64,000 nucleotides of DNA from Penicillium oxalicum. Its lineage: Eukaryota; Ascomycota; Eurotiomycetes; Eurotiales; Aspergillaceae. The notes under the pieces are model-generated. The model searched no databases. It saw nothing but the letters and a program-made list of their open reading frames with translations, and was not told the DNA's origin. The translations under genes were made by a program, and so were the position numbers. Within the stretch, counting starts at the first letter, position 1. Each line of letters opens with the position of its first letter. Positions 10,788-21,873 of this stretch are shown here, in pieces. Location: positions 2,604,001 to 2,668,000 of the forward strand of contig NC_064654.1 of assembly GCF_001723175.1 (NCBI RefSeq). Reading direction: 5' to 3'.

Positions 10788-12709
10788 TCATGCGCTGTTG
10801 AGTTTCAGATTTGTGCTCAATGGAAGATCTCTGCTGGAAGACCCCGCAAAGATCGTGTAAATTCCACTTTGCAGTTTCCATTTCTGCGCAACCACATCCC
10901 ATGTACTCAAATCGCGACGCGTCAAGGAGAAGGCCACCTGTACAGTCTGGCCCGGGGCGATCGTCACCTTCTCGAACCCGCGCAGCTGCTTTGGAGGACC
11001 GCCAGGAATGGCCACGTAGAGCTGGGCAACTTCGGCACCGGATCGACGACCAGTGTTGCTTACCTCAACGGTGACAGTCACAACGTTGTCCCAAAGGTCG
11101 ACGGCACCGCCTTGTTCAATTTTGCCTGTAGCATAGGCAGCCAGCTTGGCTTGGGGCGCGGAGGCTTGGATGTTCTTGAAAGAGAAGGTCGTGTATGATA
11201 GACCGAACCCAAACTCGTAGCGAGGGGTGATGTTGTGCTTGTCGAAGTAACGATAGTCAGTCAAGATACCTTCGTCAAAGTTTGACTGAGGGAAGAGTTC
11301 ATAAGGAGCAGCTGGCCCGTCAGGCATGAGGGTCGTGTAGTCGGATTCATTTTTGGCAACGGTATAAGGAAGCTTGCCACTGAAGTTCTCATCACCATAA
11401 AGCAAAGAGACAATTGCACGACCAGACTCTTGGCCCGGTAAATGCGCAAACACAATTGCAGTGACGTTTTCGTGATCGGCAAATCGATCAACTAGCCGAG
11501 TGCCAGCGTTATGAATGATAACAATGGTGTTAGCACAGGTTGAGGCGACCTGTTCGACCAACCCGTCTGAGTAGTCTTCGCGAATGCCAGGGCGGTCCAT
11601 GTTTTCGATTGCAAACGCGTTGATGAACACTAAGCATGCGTCGGATCCTTCCATCAGCCCACGATATCGAGAGGAAACAGTGCTGTCCCAGAATAGCACT
11701 GTGTTGTCTTCGTATGCCCGCTGCTGTAATGCATCGAGAGGTGCACTGAGATAGGGCCCATTATTTGCACCTGAGCCGCCGCCAACGGACAGAGTACCAT
11801 TGAAGGCGACCTGGAAGTAGTCAGGGATATTGGGTGATGCGTTGACAGAGACTTCGGAGGATTGGAAGACCGCGGGCTCTAAACCCGACGTCCACGGGTT
11901 CTCATTGTAAACTTTGCCACTCGGCATCGAAGCGTCGGGTGCTTTGGCGTCATACCCAAATACGGAGACCAGTTGAGGTGATTTGAGAGGCAGTGTGTTG
12001 TTGACATTCTTAACCAGTACGTGCCCTTCAACTGCGCCCTCAAACAAGACAGACTTCGCATCGGGGGTCAGCGCGTTCACAAACTTGTGAGGTGCACTTA
12101 TGTTTGCTGGCATACCAACGCCAAGAGCAGGGAATTTTTTGTCTTGTCCCATCTGATACCAGGTCGCGATGATACTAGTCCGTCGTCATTAGCATATCTG
12201 TCCACCATGTTCCATTTAATTTGATTACTTCTTACCGAGTGGCCATGTCGTCTAGGCGAGTCATTGGAACGCTACCATTTGTGAAAGCCTCGGTGAAGTT
12301 GCTGCCCCAGAAACTTTGGCCATGAGGCATGGCCATATCAAGTCCAGCCAGAGCTGCTCCAACACCAGCTTGCTGGCCATACCAGTCGGAGACGACAAAT
12401 CCCTGAAACCCTAACTCGGTTTTCAGAAGACCGTTGAGTGCTTTGCTGTTCTGGCAGGCATAGGAATTGTTGATGCGATTATATGAGCACCTGCGTGATC
12501 ATAATCATTAGCTCTGAAGCTTGTCTGCCCTGTAGTAGAATGACTCACATGATATTACCGGCGCCCGCTTTCAAGGCGTCCTGAAATGGCCAAAGATACA
12601 GCTCATGCATTGTCTTGTCGTCCAGATTGCTGGAGATGGCCTGGACTGTTTGATTCTCTGAGTTGAGGGTGGGGATCCGGTACAGCTCTTGTTCATTCGC
12701 AATAAAATG
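10788..12709 (-). pseudogene. GH3 beta-glucosidase lacking its N-terminal third (5'-truncated)
   Basis: Three exons, 12549-12709, 12236-12490 and 10788-12174, join in frame to 600 residues. They match the middle and end of secreted fungal GH3 beta-glucosidases: [28 protein letters not shown], the nucleophile motif [13 protein letters not shown] (Asp of SDW), IIATWYQMGQD, the second sandwich domain, and a C-terminal fibronectin-III-like domain ending with PPKQLRGFEKV. Family members usually have about 190 further residues before HFIANEQE, including a signal peptide and the first part of the TIM barrel. None of this is found between 12710 and the next gene at 13427. At 12710-12711 there is an intact AG acceptor behind a CTAAG branch-like sequence, so the break seems to lie inside an intron. 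The retained exons have no stop or frameshift, so the loss looks recent. An unusual distant first exon is the alternative. Confidence 0.75.
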
Positions 12710-13426
12710 CTACAAGTCCGGTTGAAAGCTTAGCTCTTCATCTTGTCCAATTCGTGGGATGGAAGCATGTGACAAGCTAGAAAAATAGGCCGCGATTCTT
12801 CACCAATTCGAAGGCGATTCTTCAGCAATTTCTGGTATCCGCCTTTTCCGATTGAGGCATTGAAGTGTTCAGCCAGGCTCACTTTGAATTTCGATTGAGC
12901 GTGGGGAAGCAAGATAGCAATATGAGCTGGTGTAATGCTATGCGCGTCGTGAAAAGACTCATGCCCGCCAGAATCCACATAGTAGGTGTATGAGCACCTA
13001 TTGGGAATGTCGTTTTGAGCCTCCGAGACAGGTCGTAGCCCGCTTGTGCCTGAGGACTACCCTTGTTTTCAATCTATCATGGTGTATCAGCTTTTTTATG
13101 GGACTTTTTTAATCAAAATATATTTTTTGTAGAGCAGGAGGTTAGCTACAAGAGCGCGCTCGAAATTGGGGAGCACAGTACAATGATAGGAATGATAGAG
13201 AGAATCTGAGTAAAGGAATTCTAGGTCCCCCTTTGCTTGCAGCAGAGACCGAAGCCTCCTCATTCAACGTCAAAGAAAGCAAAGACATGTCCAGCTCTTG
13301 CACACGAGCATTCCTCCACTGAGGACAAGGACCGGCCAAAGAATTTCAAATCTTGAAGCAAAGAAAAATAAAGTCCTCTCCTCAGGGCAAGAGCTAGGGC
13401 AGCATACGTACCAGCCAAAAGCAATT
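12710..13426 (-). other. Breakpoint region with an unidentified open frame
   Basis: No GH3 N-terminal motif is present on the minus strand here. One minus-strand frame is open from about 13050 down to a TAA at 12730-12732. From its ATG at 12978 it reads 82 residues beginning MDSGGHESFHDAHSITP and ending LACHMLPSHELDKMKS. It has coding-like composition but I do not recognise it. It could be a fragment of another gene brought next to the GH3 remnant, or chance. The rest of the stretch (13050-13426) shows nothing clear. Confidence 0.4.
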
Positions 13427-16400
13427 CTACTTTAATCCAAACCCTTCGCTGTTCACCACAGCATCCCAAAGCAATGTCTCTAGTTTCTGTCGAGATCCAT
13501 ACCGGTATAGACCAAGGGTGTTGAAGCACGTCCGGGCGATCGGGTATCGGGGGCAGTCATCACCGAGGCAGGCCAGCCGGATGGATAAGCTAGTGGCGCC
13601 CATTGCGGGAATTCGATCGCTCCCGGTCACAAAGCACAAAATCTTGCGCTGCGCTTGGGGCGAGGCACCTTCAAAGAACTGCCAGAACCACTGCACCACC
13701 GCGACCGCCTCGGGCCGCGGCGTGGACCAGTTGTCGTAGGAAGCCACCGCTCGCAACGAAGTCACATCAAGCGGCTCGTCGGACCCGCGAATGAGCAGCT
13801 CAATCTCCTCGGATCGGAAGAGAGAAAGAGCATTGCCCCCACAGACAGAGAAAAAGCCCCGTTTGAAAGGCTCAAACTGACGGGCCACAGCCGTGTTCAG
13901 GACGTAATACACATATAATTCCACAAACTCACGTCGGTTGGAATTGGTCACCGCGCGCTTTTCGCCGCCAGGGCAAAGTGGAATCAACAGGGTCTCTCCA
14001 TACCGTTCGGTTGGAACCACAAAGTCATAGCAAAACGTCTCGGCTACGTCACCATCAAAGTCCAACAAGCTTCGAAGACCTTTGGCCAATGCTGGTCGGA
14101 ACTCGGCAAGGTCATCAAGCGTGCATTTGTATTTCGACCGATGCGGATTGGCATGGGCGGCACCGAGCTTTGGTGCAGCGGCAAGCAACTTCCGGAACGC
14201 GAATGGCGGCAAATCAATGTCCAATATGGTGGAATTATAGATTGCAAGGCCGAGCAACACACCCACCAAGTAGAATTGCTCGGAAGACTCGAAACAGTAG
14301 GGGTTAAAGTAGCAATACTTTGAGTCCTCGTCGTATATGAAAAGGCCTAGAATAGGGTCAGCTGATGATCTTGACCTGGTCAGTCAAGGGCAATTAGCGG
14401 ATGAAAGCTTACCGTGATCAGGGTTGAAAACCTCCCGTACAAGCAGCAGGAACCATTCCTTGCGAAGCCCACCAGCATCAACGCCCTCTTCACCCACAAA
14501 TTCGATGCGGAGCCCCTTTTTGATTTCTTGGGATCCGGTTGCCACAATCTCACCGACGCCACGCAAGCTGTCTTCAATGAGACATTCTCTTCGCACCTTC
14601 AGCACAAGATACTGGCTGATGGCTTGGTTATTCAGTATACTTTTGAAAAATGCCTCGCGTGCCTGGACTTGCATCTGGCGCCGGGCATCGTGCTCCAGAA
14701 TGTGAATTTTGGCCCAGATGCTGAGAAGGAAAGGATATCGGCAGAATGAAAATTTCGTGCTCTTCGATTCCCAGACTTCGAAGTCGGCAACCAAATCCGA
14801 ATAGTCTAGAAGAGTGTTGTAGAAAGCACTGATGGGAATCAAGTGCTGACGATGGAGATCGTCAGGAGACTTTCTGACCCCTTCCGCGTTGGCGAGAAAA
14901 AGTAGAGACAATATCTTTGAGCCAGCAGTGATTTGCCAGTCCTCGTCATAAACAACCGGAGGTTCCTGGTGTTTGGCGGGTTTCTTGTTCGGACTTCGGC
15001 GGTGATTTAAGGCAGCGTGCAATTCCGCGGGCGTACTTCCTGCAGCACGGTGGAAAGTTGGCACTAAGTCGTCTCCATCTGGAGCAGCTTCGACGCGCGC
15101 TCGACCTGTCTGCCGAGTAAGCCGGTAGGTGATAAACCCACCGACTAATTCCACAAGGCGCGCAATTTGACCGGAAGAGAGCCGTGAGAACCAGGAGGTG
15201 AAGTGATGATGGCAGTCTTCTGATGTGTTGGAGAGCAATCCGAGGATGCGCTTGGTAATGCCATAGTGATGGTTGGTTCCTTGGATATTGGAGTCCTTGG
15301 GTGGAGGCCTGCCGGCTCTGGTATTTGGCGAGGGCCCTTCATTTGGATAAGAGGGTCGCCGCATGTCGCGATTTGTTGCTTGCGCATTCCGCGGTTGGGG
15401 CGAAGAGCTGGACGGAGACAGCAAAGGATTTGCAAGCAATATGAACAGCCATCGGGTGTCGTCGGGTGTGTGGAGTAGGCCACGGGGACGTTTGAGCAAA
15501 CCCTCCACAGCCTTCATGAAGGTTCGTCGCAGGTGGGTGCGTGAGTCAATGACAGCCTTCTCCAACTGGGTCAAGTCAACCGACTCCCACTGCTTGTACT
15601 GTGCTGCATCAAACTCTAAAGACATTCGATTAGGCTTTCTGGCAGCCCACTGTTCAGCCCATGAGTCTCCGGCGGTTAAAAGCAATTGATACCACCGGCT
15701 AACTTCAGCCCAGTTGATTCGCGGGGTTTTCGATGAGACCAAGTGAGGTTCTTCGTGGCCTTCATCTTTAGCACACAAAGGCAACCGGCCCTCTGCCTGA
15801 GCCCACTCCGTCATCCACCAGGAGGAATTCTCGGCCAAGTCACCCAGGAGAAGCGTCTTCGCATCTGGCTCAAAAGCAGCCGTGTTTGTATTTGGATCCA
15901 TCACCATAGCCGGGTCCATTTTCATCTTCGGGTAATTCCCGTTGCTGGCGGATCGCACGAAACTTCGATGCGACGGAAAAGAGGTGTTAAGGGGAAATAT
16001 CTCCTTTAAGGCGGCGATAAGAGGTTTCTCTACTTGCGCGAATATTCGACTGGAATACTCAGGGTTCCTTCCCTCAAGGTCAGAGGGGTTGTCCAGACGA
16101 TCGTGATCACGACGATGAAGATCCAGCTTCGGACTGGACTGCAAATCTGAGTTTGCTCGCATTCGTACCGGTAACTCCCCTCTAGTGTGTCGAGATCTGT
16201 GAGGTGATAGGAATGTAGGATTATCGCCCTGTGCTCCAAATCGCTCCCCAGAACCGGAAATGCTTCGGCTGTGGCCCTCGCGGGGTTCGGCTAGATGGCC
16301 ACCAGGGCCACACCCCATCAGGCCAGAGCCATCCGCTAGACCTCGGGGGGGCTTTCTTCCAACTTCTTTGTCTGTGAGTGACGAACTTGCCGGGAGGACA

Positions 16401-17180
16401 TGGAGTACATGATCGAAATAGGCCGAGACACACTGATCAATCATGATGCCCATCCGCTTGGCTGAAAATGGTGATTCTGAGAACTATGATGAGTACATAC
16501 TTGGCCAGGTAGGTATTATCCCTCCTATCTCGAGCCTTACCTGGTTTGCTGCCTAAGGGTCGAGCGTTTGGTGGCAGAGGAGGTAGTGGACGATCTTGGA
16601 AGGCATCTTTCCCGGATCTTCCAGATTGGGACTGCACCTCAACCTTTGCTTTCACAGGAGACTTCGGCTCGGCTAGGGTATCAGGATATAGATCCGTCAC
16701 CATTAGGCAGACGCAGCATCGAAATGTGCTCACGTTTTGTGGCCAACGTGCGACAGAATTGCAGGTTTGACACCTGACATCCGCAGTGTCGCCGCCGGCT
16801 TTCAAGCCTTTGCGGGGGCTTCGATCAGGAATGTTCGATGGAAGGCTCATGTCCTCCAAATCCGAATCGTCAGAGTCCCATATGTCGGCTTGGTATTTAT
16901 CACGTCGCTTGCCAGCGCCAGGGAACGGAAACGGTTGGCTGACTGAGCGGCTGTGTCCACGAGGGGGGCTTGTAGGTGCTTGTAGATTCATAGCAGCCAT
17001 AGTTTGCGCATTTTGACGGTCCGGTAACCGCTGCCTCGGTCCTCCGGGGGCAGGAGTTGGGTGTTGCGATCGAGGAAGGTTCGAAGGATGAGCGGTGACG
17101 CCAAAGCGCGATGTTGGAGGTAATGGAGGTAATGGTGGCAATGGTGGCAGCGGCGGATTACTTGCACACTGAGAGGGCAT
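13427..17180 (-). CDS. hul4: HECT-type E3 ubiquitin ligase, Hul4-like
   Basis: Three exons, 16541-17180, 14413-16461 and 13427-14346, join in frame to 1202 residues. The N-terminus is proline-rich (repeated PLPPLPP) and then Ser-rich. A four-cysteine zinc motif, CQTCNSVARWP followed by FRCCVCLMVTDLYP, is typical of fungal Hul4 relatives. The C-terminal HECT domain begins near FCRYPFLLSIWAKI. It includes EFVGEEGVDAGGLRKEWF, NPDHGLFIYDEDSKYCYF across the second intron, and YLVGVLLGLAIYNSTILDI. The catalytic cysteine is in IARTCFNTLGLYRYGS near the C-terminus, so the enzyme should be active. HECT ligases take ubiquitin from an E2 onto this cysteine before passing it to the substrate; Hul4 acts on nuclear and misfolded proteins in yeast. 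The first intron was set at CCAG/GTAAGG, the only site giving a continuous frame with normal length. Confidence 0.9.
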
Positions 17181-18111
17181 GAGTGCGCATTTAGAGGTAC
17201 TGTATATCCCAAGTATATCAGCTTAGATCTGTTAGATTTGTGCACGAGTGGCTCGACTGTACGACATTCGTCAGACCTACAGTTGATGTATGCGAGTCGA
17301 CTGCGGGGACTGAGCCTACAACAAAGATTCAAAAGTGGGTTCCTTTGTTTTGCAGAGGAGGTTGGAAGGAGGAAACAAGGGAGATCACCCCAACAGACGT
17401 TAGTGACCAGCACTAGGTAATTGAGTATTCTTCAAGAATGACCAGATGACCTCGTAGGTGAGAGATGGAGGTGCTCTCAACGGCTCATACTGACCTACCT
17501 CTCCGACGGATCGGGACAGCCGCCGGTCAAACAGGGCAGAGCCGTAGGTTGTATGTACTCACGCCTCAGGCACCAGAGCTGCCAGGCTATTTTTGGGAAT
17601 TCAGATGTCTCAAATTCATTACGGAGCATGTGCTGGTTTTTTCAAGCCTTAGTAGTGCTAGTCGCTGGACTCCACGGGCACCCACTGGCAAATTGTTTGA
17701 AGCAGATGAACTACCAAGACGCGAAGGTGCAATGTAGGCTGTGATCAAAATACTTGCGACTGACAAAAATCTCGAGAATGCGTCGCCGAGTCCATTGCAT
17801 GAGAAGCAGCATATCCGCTACTGTTCTACGATTGTGCGCTTTCACTATAGGTATGCGTGTCCTACACAGTACAGTACTACCTTTACATTCCCAAACAATG
17901 ACACCGAGTTGAACCAGTCATACTTCGTTAAAAAAAGGGGGAATTCATCATAAAACAAAATGGCTTTTTGGGCTAAGAACAGATCTTGCTGGTCTGCATT
18001 AAACTCGAACCCAGCGCCTTTGAAACGACCCGGGAAAGAATTGATCGAAGAGATAACCACATGCAGCCAATATTTTCCATAGAACAACGCCACGACTGTG
18101 CACTAACGCAC
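17181..18111. other. Intergenic spacer, hul4 promoter side
   Basis: This holds the hul4 promoter (minus strand, reading away to the left) and the 3' flank of rpl15. The short open frames present have no protein-like features. Nothing else is seen. Confidence 0.5.
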
Positions 18112-19023
18112 TTAACGGTAACGCCAGTAGCTCTGGGTGTTGTGGAGCTTCCAGGTGTGGCGGCGGCCGGCCTTGGTGTTGTTGTAGCGGTGGCCCTTGT
18201 TGATACCACGAGACTTCTTGCCGGTAGCAGTGAGACCACGGGCTTCGCGGTGCTGTGCAGGGAATGAACTTGTCAGTTACTTCTTCACACATGGGCAAAC
18301 AGACAAATATCATAGAGAAACTCACCTTGTGGACGGGGTTGCAGATCCAGTTGATGCGGGCATCACGGCGGATAGCCTTGTGCTGGGGGTCAACGCAAAT
18401 GACCTCGAAGTACTTGTAGGTGGAGTCCTGGTTGATCCAGTAGGAGTTCAGGACGCGCAAGTTGGCGCAACGACGGCCAACACGCTCCTCAGCAGTGGCA
18501 CGAAGGGCACGCTGGTACTTGAGCTGGTTGATACCCTGGTTGGTGGGCTTGCCGTAGGTGGCACCCTTGGGGGCAGGGCGCTTGCGACCACCGCGGCGGA
18601 CACGGATGCGGTAGACAACGTAACCCTGCTTGGCCTTGTAACCGAGACGGCGAGCCTTGTCGGGACGAGAGGGGCGAGAAGCACGGTGAATGGCGTTCAG
18701 CTGGCGGAGCTATATTGATGCACTCTCAGCAATGTTCAACGAGTGTATAGCAAGACACATGAGCCCCAGGAGGTCTCATTGCTGTGCCACAAGAATCAAA
18801 TCGACCATTTCCACCAAGACAGGTTCGGTTATGAGCCGTTGCAGTAATACCAGGGTTTCAGGCATTTCCTATGGCTACGCACACGAGCGCTCGGCGGAGA
18901 GGTTATGAAATCGAGGGTTGGAGGGTCCTATCTTACCTCCCAGCAGCGAACGCGGAGCAAGAACCGAATAACATCGGACTGCTTCTTCTTCTGGATCTCT
19001 TCGACGTACTTGAGGGCACCCAT
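18112..19023 (-). CDS. rpl15: Ribosomal protein L15 (eL15), 60S subunit
   Basis: Three exons, 18937-19023, 18326-18709 and 18112-18252, give exactly 203 residues, the standard eukaryotic length. The protein begins [18 protein letters not shown] and runs through [20 protein letters not shown]. It includes [18 protein letters not shown] and [20 protein letters not shown], and ends with [15 protein letters not shown]. All are hallmark eL15 sequence, so identity is near certain. It is a core structural protein of the large ribosomal subunit. The first intron (227 bp) is longer than most in the window, which is common for first introns of fungal ribosomal protein genes. Antisense open frames at this locus are by-products of its biased codon use. 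Confidence 0.98.
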
Positions 19024-20449
19024 CTGGAAACAGAGAGAGTCAGAATTCGTCAATGATTGATTTGGTGAGATATCTCAGCTTGTTCTGAGGCGCAATGGCG
19101 TACCTTGTCGGCTTCACGCGGTCAGTTGTCGTTGTCGCAAATACGAAAAAGTTCGAGGAAGGATCTGAAAGAGACGGATTGTGTGTGGGACGCTAATGAT
19201 TAGCCGAGCCCGGCCTGTGGAGCCAATCGCTGGAGTGTAGTCACGTGGTGGTGTCCTAGGCTGTCCGCCTTCTTTTTTTTGCTAAGGCTATCTCTTACCG
19301 CCTGGCTTCTTAGTGCGAGCAGATAGGATGTGGCGCTTTGACACTATTCTGCAAGAGGCACGTTAATCTTTGAAGTTCTTGTAGTGTCGAAACTTGATGT
19401 AACTACAGTACATGTACGCGCCACTTAGAGTCCTGCCGCTTCAGCCATCGTTCTCTTCTTTTTTCCCTCTACTGCCTATGTATTCAAGAGTACAGAAGGC
19501 TGATCATGCTTTCTGACTGAATAATGAAAGCGTCGTTGAGCAAGGAAAAGAAAGAACGAATTTTTAAGGTGTACGTATATCGTGTTTGTACTACGTTGAC
19601 GGTGGTCGCGGCGAAGTAATACTGGTATCAAGTTCTTTGTCAATATGGATGCTGGGAATTGTCACAAGCCTTCGGCACTACAAGATGGTTTTTTCTTTTT
19701 TTCTTATCAACTAGCCATCGCAACATTTAACTCCGAGAAACAGAGGGATGGATGTTGTAGATACACATTCATGTTCAACCCAGGTTCAACTATTCCACGG
19801 CAATATACATTGCCGCCCACAAGTATCCAGCAAGCAGATATTTTTGTCCCAAGAAGGTGACCGCATACATGAGCCAACCCTAGTCCGCCACAAGACGAGC
19901 ACGAGTCGAAGAATCGAACCCGAATTCCTATAGCATAAGTCAACCCCCGAGCAATGAACTTGCCCGAAGTCTTCAATCTACAGAATGACGGTGTCCATTA
20001 CAAAGAGCACGTGATGTGATCCGCTTAGCCCACTAGTAGAACAGAGGGACGGGTGTCGTATGGAAGAAAATCATTTTAGACAACCTACACATATACTAGT
20101 ATGCTATCTAACTGAAATGAGGGCGGGTTTTACATCACTAAGGTACCTCATACATAGCACAAACATCACTGGATAATACATCATCAAGTATATCATACCC
20201 GAAGACGGATTCGCTCGTTTTAGAAAACATACGATCCCCATTGAAACCCTGTTGATAGAATCCGGGCTGATATGGAAAAAGATAAGCCCATCGCTGGTAT
20301 GATCGGAAAATGACGCATTAGAAACACCTATAAACCGAAGGTGCGCAAAGTTTCTGTAGGTACAATGATCGCTAATGACAAAACAGGCGGGCATACGCTA
20401 CCCGCCACCCTTCGTGCTGTGTCCGTCCAAGTTCAACTGGGTCCCTGGG
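19024..20449. other. Intergenic spacer, rpl15 promoter and RING gene 3' flank
   Basis: The part next to 19024 is the rpl15 promoter. The part next to 20449 is the 3' flank of the membrane RING gene. A minus-strand frame of 96 codons at 20104-20394 has no recognisable features and probably lies in the 3' UTR. A tRNA T-arm-like element near 19910-19930 was examined and rejected. Confidence 0.5.
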
Positions 20450-21873
20450 CTAGGCATTTTGTTCAGTCGATGGCGAGGTTAGAACTGTGGTGATGACGCT
20501 TCGTTTGCACAAGGGACACTCGTGACTCCTCGTCAAGAGCCACTGGTCAATGCAGCCTTGATGGAACATGTGTCCGCATGGAAGCTCCCGTACACAAGCT
20601 CCGGCATCGAATGAAGAGGCACATACAACGCAGTCCTGCTCCAAATGATTTTGCCGATAGCCGGTCGGTGAGGCCAGTCTGAGTTCAGGTTCTGGGCCGA
20701 TCAACCAAGCTCGTGGTGGTATACGGATCCCAACTACCCTCGAGTCAGCTTGGCTCGGATCCACGAGATCCAAGTTGTTGACAATTTCGACGACCTCGTT
20801 TCCAATCTCATTCTTGGCAACAGCCATGACAGGCGTAATATCTGCTCCGTCGTAACTGAAAAGGGGAATTTGATGAACAATTTCTGGCGGCGTTCTGCTT
20901 GGGAGCCGCTGCTGTACGACTGCTGCTAGTGGAGGTGGAGTATGTCGGAGCATCATCCTCATCCCAAAGCCTTCAGTATATGTATGCCCCACACGTCTTC
21001 GTATGCACCGTGCTCTGCAGAGAACGGCACACGCAATAATCACGAGGACAGCAGCTCCGACAACAGAACTCGCAATAATCCCGGAGCGGACAACGTGCGA
21101 GTCCGAGTGCTTCTCTGTTCCACAGCTAGTCAGTCGTTCGATCCCCCATTTTGATTTGCGACACAAGGTTATTTACCGTTGGAAATCATCACAAACAGTT
21201 TAATGTCACTCTTTTCAATAAGAGAAATCGCTTCGCTGTCTGGATGAGTAGGGTATGTTCCTATGTTGGAGACCCATGCTAGGTCATGTATCAGAGTCGC
21301 AGCCGCAAGCCCGGGAATCGCGTAAACTGGATACTGGTTCTCGTCTTTCCATTGCTCGTGGTCATTGAGGCTCCAGCTCTCATCATCCACACCCGGTGGA
21401 ATGGTTGACTCGTTCTCGATTTTGAAAAAAATGAGAGCATCCACGTCGGCATTCCTCGAAGCTGCCAAGAACGACTGAGCACATTCCACAGATAACCACG
21501 GTGCTATACCGATATATGGATAGTCATATGCCACGATGTCCTCCAGACGGATGACAGTCTCTGGGATATATGCGTCAAGAACCTCATTGCATGGGTCATC
21601 TGGAGACAGCGTCGGTACAAACAATAGACCTGTTGTCTGGCGAGAGATAGGGACATTGTTCGCTGACAAGGTTCGCACAGTTCGGTCTAGGACGAATCGA
21701 AAGCCGACATTTTCCTGCAAAAAGGATGGTTATGAATATCTTCCAGAAGCTGTTGATTTGCCTTGGTTAGAAGAGATTAAACGAACGTGAACTGAACTGG
21801 TAATTTCTCCAGCGCTCCCGGAACCCGCGAACAGCGTGGCGACAGACGAGATTGAGTTAGAGATGTGAGCCAT
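20450..21873 (-). CDS. Single-pass membrane RING-H2 E3 ubiquitin ligase (PA-TM-RING-like)
   Basis: Exons 21787-21873, 21177-21714 and 20450-21114 join in frame to 429 residues. The last two are firm. The first 29 residues rest on an ATG at 21873 and a GTTCGT donor, and are less sure. The N-terminal half is a lumenal or extracellular domain with a protease-associated-like layout (VDALIFFKIENESTIPPG, NQYPVYAIPGLAAATLIHDL). A single transmembrane helix follows (SGIIASSVVGAAVLVIIACA), then a basic stop-transfer segment RARCIRRRVG. A C3H2C3 RING sits at the C-terminus: DCVVCASSFDAGACVRELPC, GHMFHQGCIDQWLL and CPLCKRS. This is the architecture of PA-TM-RING ligases of the endosome/vacuole. No clear signal peptide is seen, which supports the doubt about the first exon. 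Confidence 0.85.

Noticed and set aside
12730..12978. Reading the 82-codon frame as the missing GH3 N-terminus
   Set aside because: It has none of the expected GH3 barrel motifs or a signal peptide, and it ends with a stop before the GH3 exon.
16437..16540. Unspliced continuation of the first Hul4 exon, ending in YLAKYVLIIVL
   Set aside because: A strong GTAAGG donor at 16540 and a TTTTCAG acceptor at 16462 give a continuous frame into the conserved second exon; the extension is intron.
18197..18718. 173-codon plus-strand open frame
   Set aside because: It is antisense to rpl15, whose sequence is unmistakable.
19905..19935. GGTTCGATTC, a B-box-like sequence on the minus strand
   Set aside because: The flanking bases do not form a five-pair T-stem and no acceptor stem or anticodon arm could be built.
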